DNA of 47,617 bases, taken from positions 1-47,617 of the forward strand of contig JASHPG010000224.1 of the NCBI GenBank assembly GCA_030038275.1, read 5' to 3'. The notes under the pieces were generated by a model, which did not search any database, was not told the origin of the DNA, and was given only the letters and a program-made list of their open reading frames with translations. Both the position numbers and the translations under genes were made by a program. Of the stretch, positions 41,349 through 47,617 are shown in pieces. Each line of letters starts with the position of its first letter. Position 1 is the first letter of the stretch. The stretch comes from Candidatus Acidiferrales bacterium. Its GTDB lineage: Bacteria; Acidobacteriota; Terriglobia; Acidiferrales; UBA7541.

Positions 41349-42344
41349 TTACATCGGGACAGCGAAGGCTTTCGTCCGAATTAAAGACACTAATTGATCT
41401 TGGCTCACCGCGGCGTCCACCTTGAGCCGGTCGCCGCTTGGCGTTACCTGCACTTGGCTTAGGGCGCTAGCGAGGTCCGGCTTGGACTGCGCGTCTTGGT
41501 AACGCTCCAGCATCAACGCGCCTTGGAGTCCTGCGGCAAGCAGGTTGGCATCATCCGGGGAACTGCACACGGCTTGAAACTGCGCGTCCACGCCGCTGTC
41601 TGCCTGAATGTCGATGGTCATGGCTTTCATGCGATTGATAATCGGCGCCGCCTGCGGAAACTGCGCTGCCTGTGGAATCAGCTGATGAATGGCCAAATGA
41701 GTGTAGCTTTTGTCGAGCACCGCCCAAATGATTCCGTTGCCGTTAGCTTCGCTGATCAGTGGAGCAAGCTGGCTGTTGTCGAGCAGACTCTGTGCCGCGC
41801 CATTGCGCACGTCGATCAGTTGCTGTAATGCCGCTCGCTGGCCAAACGCGGCCGTATTGGCGTCGATAAAAGTGAAGAGGATGTCATTCGGGCCGGTCCC
41901 GCTGCCGTAGGCGTAAAGATTGTATCCGCCGATCGTGATCATCGGGAGCTTTTGCTGTTTGAAGCGGTCTTCACTCGCGCTCGGAGTGAACGATCCCAGA
42001 GCAACCCCTACGATCTGTTCTCCGCCATCCTTTGGGCTTCGAATTGCGGCCCAAGCGAGATCATCCACCTGCGTGTTCGGGTCCACGCCGGCAGAAATCA
42101 AGAATTGTTCGAATTGCCGGAAGCGGCTCGGCAGCAACTGCTCGCGAAGCTGCGGAAACCAGGAATATTGCCGCGCGGATTTCATATCCGCGTACGCGAA
42201 CTCACCTACGTTCTGGGGAAACATCCCGATCACCCCAGTGCTCAGCGCGCCCGCGAACGCCGGCCGCGATGTGGCCGTGCTCCCAAGCAGCAAAGCTCCA
42301 GCTATTAAAAGCGCGGTCGCAAAACCACGAATTCGCTCTTTCAT
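41349..42344 (-). CDS. Secreted protein of unknown function downstream of ftcD
   Basis: A 331-residue protein with a signal peptide (about 1-32: ATALLIAGALLLGSTATSRPAFAG). The mature part looks mixed alpha/beta: VGEFAYADMKSARQYSWFPQLREQLLPSRFRQFEQFLISAGVDP, then LAWAAIRSPKDGGEQIVGVALGSF, and HLAIHQLIPQAAQFPQAAP. No enzyme motif and no family I can name; similar proteins occur in acidobacterial genomes to my knowledge, but this is not checked. GAGG precedes the ATG. It follows ftcD by 28 bases, so it may be part of the hut transcript. Confidence 0.65.
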   Translation of the reverse strand: MKERIRGFATALLIAGALLLGSTATSRPAFAGALSTGVIGMFPQNVGEFAYADMKSARQYSWFPQLREQLLPSRFRQFEQFLISAGVDPNTQVDDLAWAAIRSPKDGGEQIVGVALGSFTPSASEDRFKQQKLPMITIGGYNLYAYGSGTGPNDILFTFIDANTAAFGQRAALQQLIDVRNGAAQSLLDNSQLAPLISEANGNGIIWAVLDKSYTHLAIHQLIPQAAQFPQAAPIINRMKAMTIDIQADSGVDAQFQAVCSSPDDANLLAAGLQGALMLERYQDAQSKPDLASALSQVQVTPSGDRLKVDAAVSQDQLVSLIRTKAFAVPM

Positions 42345-42372
42345 AAAATCCTCAAACTCCTTGTTGTAAGTC

Positions 42373-43905
42373 TCATTTTCCCGCGCTCACGCGTGCTTCA
42401 TTCACGCGCGCCGCGATCGTGCGGGCCTCGGATCGGGCGCGCTCCGCAAACCCGAGATCCTCGATCCCCTCCAGGTTGACTTCCACGTTTTCCACCGCGC
42501 CGCGAACGGCGACCGACGCCATCATTCGCCCCACATGAACGTCAGATAACATCGATGGGCTCGACATCTCCTCCAGTTGCCCGAGCATTTCGAATATGTC
42601 AGCCGAACGGCGGGCAATCTCCAGCGGCACTTCCACCGCGCGCTGCAGCGCGTTCTGCACGGCTTTGCCGCGCGCTTCCCGCTCGCGTCCGGACTCGCGG
42701 GGCAGTTTTCGCGCGGTCATCAGCGCCTCGTATGCCGCGGCGTCGCGGTCGATCGCGTCCGGCAAATCGCGAACGGCGATCTGAAACTCTTCAAGCATTC
42801 TCTCAAGGCGCGCCGAGTACGCTGCTTGCGATTTGCTGCGGCTCGAAATTCCGGCGACCATCTGGCCGAGCCCGGCTGCCAGAGTTCCCGCAAGCGCGGC
42901 CACTGACCCGCCGGCCGGAGCGGATGTCGGTGCGGCCACGGCGGCGATGAAAGACTCTACCTTCGCGGCGAGGCTCTCCGTGCGCGCGGCGGCTCCGGCC
43001 GCCAAGGCGTCTTCCAGGCGTTTTTCGAGCACGTGCGAGGTCGTAAAATTCTCGAACTGCAAGAAATGTTCTGCGGCCATGTCGATGGCGCGCCGTGGAA
43101 TCAGCCCGATGAGCTCGCTGCTCGCAATCGACGTGCCATAGCGTTTGGCTTCGCGTTTCACCATTTCGAACACGCGATGCAGCGGCGTCTGCTCGAAATC
43201 CGTCAGGTTCATCGACACCTGCGCCAGGTTGCGCGCATCCAGGTAAACGCCCATGGCCTTTACGTAACGCAGCCCCCCGCTCGAGAACCTCACTGACTTG
43301 GCGATCTTTTTGGCGATGTCAACGTCGCGCGTATTGAGGAGAATGTTGTAAGCGATCAGGAACTTGCGCGCGCCAACCACGGTCGCGCCGGCGGTAGGGT
43401 GCAGCGCCCTCTCGCCGATATCCGGAGCGCGGTCGGGATTGCTCGCCACTTCCTGAAGCAGTCCTTCAAACTGGCCGCGGCGAATATTTTCCAGATTCAC
43501 GCGTTCGGGGCGCTGCGCAGCTGCTTCGTAGAAATAAACGGGAATGCGATACCGCTTCCAGATTTCAGCCCCAGCCAATTTCGCCAGCGCGACGCAATCC
43601 TGGAGCGTCACTCCTTCGAGCGGAACGAATGGGAGGACGTCGATGGCGCCGATTCGCGGATGCACTCCAGCTTGCTTCGTCAGATCGATCAATTCGGCGG
43701 CCTTGCCGGCTGCGCGAATGGCTGCTTCCAGCACGATATCCGGCTCGCCCGCGATCGTCACCACGCTTCGATTGTGGTCCGCGTCGCTTTCGTGAGCCAG
43801 CACCAGCACGCCCGGAACCGTTCGCATGGCGGCGGCGATGGCCTCTATCTTGGCACGATCTCGGCCTTCGGAAAAATTGGGAACGCATTCAACCAGGCGT
43901 CGCAT
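42373..43905 (-). CDS. ftcD: Bifunctional glutamate formimidoyltransferase / formimidoyl-THF cyclodeaminase
   Basis: A 510-residue fusion. The first ~300 residues are the formiminotransferase (RRLVECVPNFSEGRD, KQAGVHPRIGAIDVLPFVP with catalytic H82 as in the mammalian enzyme, SVRFSSGGLRYVKAMGVYL). The last ~200 are the cyclodeaminase (VAAPTSAPAGGSVAALAGTLAAGLGQMVAGIS, helical C-terminus). It moves the formimino group from N-formimino-L-glutamate to THF, then makes 5,10-methenyl-THF and ammonia. It starts 3 bases after the hutI stop. Bacteria often use HutF/HutG or separate subunits; this fused form resembles the animal one. Confidence 0.93.
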   Translation of the reverse strand: MRRLVECVPNFSEGRDRAKIEAIAAAMRTVPGVLVLAHESDADHNRSVVTIAGEPDIVLEAAIRAAGKAAELIDLTKQAGVHPRIGAIDVLPFVPLEGVTLQDCVALAKLAGAEIWKRYRIPVYFYEAAAQRPERVNLENIRRGQFEGLLQEVASNPDRAPDIGERALHPTAGATVVGARKFLIAYNILLNTRDVDIAKKIAKSVRFSSGGLRYVKAMGVYLDARNLAQVSMNLTDFEQTPLHRVFEMVKREAKRYGTSIASSELIGLIPRRAIDMAAEHFLQFENFTTSHVLEKRLEDALAAGAAARTESLAAKVESFIAAVAAPTSAPAGGSVAALAGTLAAGLGQMVAGISSRSKSQAAYSARLERMLEEFQIAVRDLPDAIDRDAAAYEALMTARKLPRESGREREARGKAVQNALQRAVEVPLEIARRSADIFEMLGQLEEMSSPSMLSDVHVGRMMASVAVRGAVENVEVNLEGIEDLGFAERARSEARTIAARVNEARVSAGK

Positions 43906-43908
43906 GGG

Positions 43909-45165
43909 TCAGGGCTTCTTGGGGTGGATTACCACTCCGCGCTTCATCGTCATGCTGCAAAGATTCACGCCAAAATGATACGGAATTTCGCGATGGTCGG
44001 CCACGTCGAACGCGGCGAGATCGGCGTATTTGCCAACCTCTATGGAGCCTGCGCGGTCGTGGACGCGCAGCGAATAAGCGGGATTGATCGTGGCCGCGGA
44101 AATGGCCTCTGCCGGCGTCATGCGTAGTTGGCTGCAAGCAAGAGACAGGATCATTGGCATGCTAACCGTGGGGCTGGTGCCGGGATTAAAGTCCGTGGCG
44201 AGCGCGACCACCGCGCCGCTATCGAGCAAGGGGCGCGCCGGAGCGCGCTGCGGCAAGCCCAAATGAAAATTGCAGCCTGGAAGCAGCGTGCAGACCACGT
44301 TTGAAAGCGCGAGCGCCCTCGCATCGGAATCCCTGATGTGGTCGAGGTGGTCGGCGCTGGCCGCTTGCAGCTCGATGGCGAGGCTGGCCGCGCCGGTCCG
44401 CTCGAATTGCGCCGCGTGAATACGCGGAACAAGCCCGCAGGCGCGGGCGGCTTTAAGAATTCGGCGCGCCTGCGGCAGCGTGAACGCTCCGCGGTCGCAA
44501 TAGACGTCGCAGAATTCCGCAAGCCCGGCCGTTGCGACAGACGGGATCCACCGGCGGACCAGCAAATCAACGTACTCGGCCGGCCTCCGGCGGTATTCGG
44601 GCGGGACCACGTGTGCCCCGAGAAACGTGCGAACGATATCGAGCGGCTGATCCTGATGAAGAGCGTCGAGCAGATGAAGAATCTTTGCCTCGCCTCGCCA
44701 ATCGAGGCCATAGCCGCTTTTTGCTTCGATAGTCGTGGTGCCATGGCGCGCGAATTTTTCGAGGTATGACGAAGCGCGAGCCGCAAGCCCGCGCGGCGAT
44801 GCCTTGCGCAGCGCATTGACGGTCGAGAGGATTCCGCCGCCGTTGCGGGCGATCTCTTCGTACGATTTTCCAGCGATGCGCTGTTCGTACTCGTCCACGC
44901 GGCTTTCCGGAAAAACGAGGTGGGTGTGCGAATCGACGAAGCCGGGAAGAACCACTCGGCCGCCGAGGTCAAGTTTGTCGGCGTGGCGCGCCTCGCGGAG
45001 CGCTTCGACGCGGCGGCGCGGTCCGACGGCCGCGATGCGGTCGCCGCGGATAAAGATAGCGCCGTCGCGGATGACGCCGAGGTCGCGCATCGCCGGACCG
45101 CGGCGTGGAACGGGTCCGCGGAGCGTGAGCAACTCGGCGCAGGCGGTGACGAGCAATTCGGACAC
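43909..45165 (-). CDS. hutI: Imidazolonepropionase
   Basis: A 418-residue amidohydrolase of the HutI family. Metal and substrate motifs: VLPGFVDSHTHLVFPESRVDEYEQRIAGKSYEEI (HTH ligands), TTTIEAKSGYGLDW, IRTFLGAHVVPPEYR-type segment, AQFERTG, and ATDFNPGTSP near the C-terminus. It opens the ring of 4-imidazolone-5-propionate to N-formimino-L-glutamate. GTG start, weak Shine-Dalgarno, 85 bases after hutU. Confidence 0.95.
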   Translation of the reverse strand: MSELLVTACAELLTLRGPVPRRGPAMRDLGVIRDGAIFIRGDRIAAVGPRRRVEALREARHADKLDLGGRVVLPGFVDSHTHLVFPESRVDEYEQRIAGKSYEEIARNGGGILSTVNALRKASPRGLAARASSYLEKFARHGTTTIEAKSGYGLDWRGEAKILHLLDALHQDQPLDIVRTFLGAHVVPPEYRRRPAEYVDLLVRRWIPSVATAGLAEFCDVYCDRGAFTLPQARRILKAARACGLVPRIHAAQFERTGAASLAIELQAASADHLDHIRDSDARALALSNVVCTLLPGCNFHLGLPQRAPARPLLDSGAVVALATDFNPGTSPTVSMPMILSLACSQLRMTPAEAISAATINPAYSLRVHDRAGSIEVGKYADLAAFDVADHREIPYHFGVNLCSMTMKRGVVIHPKKP

Positions 45166-45250
45166 GTTGATTGGCGAGATAGTAACTCGGCTGGAGGCAA
45201 AACGCCACAGCTTCTCTGAAATTCACCGAATCGGTGCGCTGGGCCGTTGG

Positions 45251-46936
45251 TCACGATTCGCGGCCTGACATGGGGATTTTGATGCCGGATTTTTTCGCGA
45301 AGGCGATTGCTTCGGGATAGCCGGCGTCCGCGTGGCGCGCCACGCCGATTCCCGGATCGTTCGTGAGTACGCGCTCGATGCGGGCGGCCATTTCCTTACT
45401 GCCGTCCGCGACGAGCACCTGTCCGGCATGCTGCGCGTAGCCGATTCCCACGCCGCCGCCATTATGGATGGAAACCCAGCTCGCGCCGCTGGCGGTATTG
45501 AGCAGGGCGTTCAGAAACGGCCAGTCGGCGACGGCGTCCGATCCGTCGCGCATCGATTCGGTTTCACGGTAGGGCGATGCCACCGATCCGCAATCGAGAT
45601 GGTCGCCTCCAATCACGATCGGCGCTTTCAATTCGCCCCGCGCGACGAGGTCGTTGAGGGCAAGGCCAAATTTATCGCGTTCGCCGTAACCGAGCCAGCA
45701 GATGCGTGCGGGAAGGCCCTGAAACCGGACACGCTTTTGCGCCAGCCGGATCCAGCGGCAGAGAATTTCATTGTCGGGAAACATTTCGAGCACGAGTTGA
45801 TCCGTGCGGCGAATGTCCGAAGGCTCGCCCGATAGAGCGGCCCAGCGAAATGGTCCCCGCCCTTCGCAAAAGAGCGGGCGGATGTAGGCCGGCACGAACC
45901 CGGGAAAATCGTAGGCGTTTTTGACGCCTTGCTCGAATGCGAACGTCCGAATGTTGTTCCCGTAGTCGAAGGTGACCGCGCCAAGCTTTTGGAGCGCGAG
46001 CATTCCCTCCACATGGGTTGCGATCGATTCGAGCGAGCGTTTCCGGTAGGTTTCCGGGTCGGATTTGCGCAGCTCGGCGGCCTGCTCGACGCTCAAATTT
46101 TGCGGAATGTAGCCGCCGACGGGATCGTGCGCGCTGGTTTGATCTGTGAGCAGGTCAGGAACAACGCCGCGGCGCGCCAGCGCCGGAATTACGTCCGCGC
46201 AGTTAGCGACCAGTCCCACGGAAACGGCTTCGCGCTTCCGAACCGCGTTTTTCAGAATGCGCAGCGCTTCATCGAGATCGTTCACCATCACGTCGCAATA
46301 GCCGGTCTTAACGCGGCGCTTGATGCGCTCGGGATCGACGTCGATGCCGAGAAAAGCGGCGCCGTTGAGCGTCGCGGCCAGGGGCTGCGCGCCTCCCATT
46401 CCGCCCATTCCACCACTGACGATGAGCTTGCCCGAGAGATCGCCGCCGAAGTGCCGCCGGCCGGCTGCCGCAAACGTCTCGTACGTTCCCTGCAAGATGC
46501 CCTGCGACCCGATATAAATCCAGCTGCCGGCGGTCATCTGGCCGTACATCATCAGACCGGCGCGGTCGAGCTCGTCGAAATGCCGCCAATCATTCCAATG
46601 GCCAACTAGGTTGGAGTTGGCGATCAGGACGCGAGGCGCGTAGGAGTGCGTCCGGACGACGCCGACAGGCTTCCCGGACTGAATCAGCAGGGTTTCGTCA
46701 TTTTCAAGAACACGCAAGCAATCGACGATGGCGTGGAAGCAATTCCAGTTGCGAGCAGCCTTGCCGCGGCCGCCATAGACGATCAGATCTTCCGGCTTTT
46801 CAGCGACTTCGGGATCGAGGTTGTTCATCAGCATCCGAAGCGCACCCTCCTGCTGCCAACCCTTGCAGGAGATGGATGGGCCGCGCGGCGCACGAACGGG
46901 ATGGTAAATCGCATCTTCCGCCACGGTTTTGGTCAT
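45251..46936 (-). CDS. hutU: Urocanate hydratase
   Basis: A 561-residue urocanase, the usual length. Family signatures: the N-terminal [44 protein letters not shown] for NAD binding, [18 protein letters not shown], and the active-site cysteine C413 in [17 protein letters not shown]. It hydrates urocanate to 4-imidazolone-5-propionate using tightly bound NAD+. It is the first gene of the hutU-hutI-ftcD group. hutH is not in the window. Confidence 0.96.
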   Translation of the reverse strand: MTKTVAEDAIYHPVRAPRGPSISCKGWQQEGALRMLMNNLDPEVAEKPEDLIVYGGRGKAARNWNCFHAIVDCLRVLENDETLLIQSGKPVGVVRTHSYAPRVLIANSNLVGHWNDWRHFDELDRAGLMMYGQMTAGSWIYIGSQGILQGTYETFAAAGRRHFGGDLSGKLIVSGGMGGMGGAQPLAATLNGAAFLGIDVDPERIKRRVKTGYCDVMVNDLDEALRILKNAVRKREAVSVGLVANCADVIPALARRGVVPDLLTDQTSAHDPVGGYIPQNLSVEQAAELRKSDPETYRKRSLESIATHVEGMLALQKLGAVTFDYGNNIRTFAFEQGVKNAYDFPGFVPAYIRPLFCEGRGPFRWAALSGEPSDIRRTDQLVLEMFPDNEILCRWIRLAQKRVRFQGLPARICWLGYGERDKFGLALNDLVARGELKAPIVIGGDHLDCGSVASPYRETESMRDGSDAVADWPFLNALLNTASGASWVSIHNGGGVGIGYAQHAGQVLVADGSKEMAARIERVLTNDPGIGVARHADAGYPEAIAFAKKSGIKIPMSGRES

Positions 46937-47438
46937 GGCAGGGGCCTCGGCGACGTGAATTCGCGACGTGGAGTGTGCCGGATAGAACGGTATGCGATGC
47001 TTTGTTTTCTGTGACTTACGTGTGTTTCTACTCGTTTGAGTGTCTCGGGTAGATTGCGAAGCGGGACTGATGCGCGCGTCACGAAAAGCCCAGGGCGTCT
47101 TCGCCCCGCCGACGCCGTGCCCGCCGCCATCACATCCTCCCCCCTCCGCACTTAGCTACAAGGCAGCTCTGCTACCACCATAACACAGGATGCAAATCGC
47201 GGCGGCGGGCGCGTAGCCCATTCCGTTCGTCGGAGCGCCACTGCTGGCACAAAAAGCGAATAAATAGCGAATACAGAAGCGTTGTAACGTCGTCCTCATG
47301 GAGGGCGACAAAGCGACCATCTGGCGGACTGTTAAGCTGCGGCTTTTGAGCAAAATTGGTGCCACTTTGCCAGTCGGGATCGAAGCGCAGGCCGCTGATC
47401 CCGCACAACGAAGGGGCGCTCTTGGGTTATAAGGGTGC
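46937..47438. other. ~500-bp intergenic region with repeat and palindrome
   Basis: Between hutU (minus) and the RAYT-like gene (plus). It contains the right copy of the ~52-bp dispersed repeat (47001-47053) and an imperfect palindrome, GGCAGCTCTGCTACC at 47162-47176, whose reverse strand carries GTAG. No convincing gene. Confidence 0.55.
47001..47053 (-). repeat. Dispersed ~52-bp repeat, right copy
   Basis: Reverse complement starts TCTACCCGAGACAC, contains ACGAGTAGAAACA and ends AGAAAACAAA; about 44 of 53 positions match 4851-4902. It lies 65-120 bases upstream of hutU in the same orientation as that gene, so it could double as promoter DNA, and 386 bases from the RAYT-like gene. Confidence 0.7.
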
Positions 47439-47617
47439 GTGCTTCCGTGCTCACGCAAGAACAAACTAGAACGCCGCTACGGCCTCGGCCACCTGCACTT
47501 CATCACCTGTAGCTGTTACCGCAGACTGCCATTCTTCGCTTCCGAGCCCCGCCGCGACCTCTTCTTGAAAATTCTGCGCGAGGTGCGCGACCGCTACGAT
47601 TTTGCGCTGCTCGGCTA
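47439..47617 (+). CDS. RAYT-like (REP-associated, Y1/IS200-type) transposase, 3' end off the window
   Basis: From GTG 47439 the frame stays open to the window edge (59 codons). RRYGLGHLHFITCSCYRRLP, then FLKILREVRDRYDFALLGY, is the N-terminal signature of the Y1 transposase family members called RAYTs; the HFIT...CYRR strand and the YDFALLGY segment are characteristic. The catalytic HUH (MPEHVHL-type) and tyrosine would lie beyond the edge. RAYTs are single-copy genes thought to have spread REP elements. A stop lies 2 codons before the GTG, so the N-terminus is close to correct. Confidence 0.85.
   Translation, partial: MLPCSRKNKLERRYGLGHLHFITCSCYRRLPFFASEPRRDLFLKILREVRDRYDFALLG

Noticed and set aside
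47172-47408. Minus-strand frame beginning MCGISG, like glutamine amidotransferase starts
   Set aside because: Only the first few residues resemble a class II amidotransferase; the remaining ~70 show no family pattern and there is no continuation. Treated as chance.

Overview
This is a GC-rich, densely coded bacterial chromosome segment. I infer an acidobacterium, near the Terriglobia/Koribacter type. The reasons are a Ser/Thr kinase fused to a TolB-like domain and TPRs, a PEGA-domain secreted protein, the futalosine-pathway gene mqnD, class II FBPase (GlpX), a GH57 glucanotransferase, a fused FtcD, PilT, and several lineage-restricted secreted proteins. There is no rRNA or tRNA gene to settle this. 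I see no prophage, CRISPR array or complete IS element; the only mobile-type gene is a RAYT-like transposase cut by the right edge.

Layout. 1-3.5 kb: an edge-truncated PEBP protein, a PEGA protein, a VapBC-type toxin-antitoxin pair (minus), recR, and a BrnTA-type pair (plus). 3.6-6.6 kb: a secreted protein, a 0.9-kb gene-free stretch with REP-like GTAG hairpins and repeated TACCCGAGACA motifs, a HAD phosphatase and a PilZ protein. 6.8-13.5 kb: Ada, a LolA-like protein divergent from a zinc-ribbon XRE regulator, glpX, and the large kinase. 13.8-19.2 kb (plus): mqnD, a TIM-barrel isomerase, asnS, arginase and ddl, closely spaced. 19.2-24.7 kb (plus): a TetR-controlled export operon (aldo/keto reductase, TetR, HlyD-type adaptor, ABC ATPase, ABC-2 permease, small membrane protein) with a palindromic operator lying on its -10 box.

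24.7-37.6 kb is mostly minus strand: Trm112-like protein, GH57 glucanotransferase, MFS transporter, B3/4-domain protein, DUF309 (plus), a 7Fe-type ferredoxin, pilT, an aquaporin-family channel with NPV in its second motif, ilvE, a two-helix cation channel with a TLGIGD filter, a quinone oxidoreductase, and a second ABC-2 exporter. 37.7-41.3 kb: an alkyltransferase-like (PWHR) protein, a two-gene unit with a single-domain Clp-like AAA+ ATPase ending in a clean intrinsic terminator, gcvH, and an overlapping pair made of an 11-cysteine 58-residue protein and an RsbW-like anti-sigma ATPase. 41.3-46.9 kb (minus): histidine degradation (hutU, hutI, fused ftcD) plus a secreted protein of unknown function. 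The right edge carries a ~52-bp repeat that matches one near 4.85 kb, then the truncated RAYT gene.

How the genes work together. HutU, HutI and FtcD convert urocanate to glutamate and put the formimino carbon onto tetrahydrofolate; GcvH also feeds the one-carbon pool. The TetR operon reads as a self-regulated response to a small toxic compound. Ada and the alkyltransferase-like protein both deal with alkylated DNA. The points most worth a second look are the AAA+ pair, the Cys-rich/RsbW-like pair, the two classes of dispersed repeat with a nearby RAYT, and the palindromes at the vapBC, brnTA and TetR promoters.
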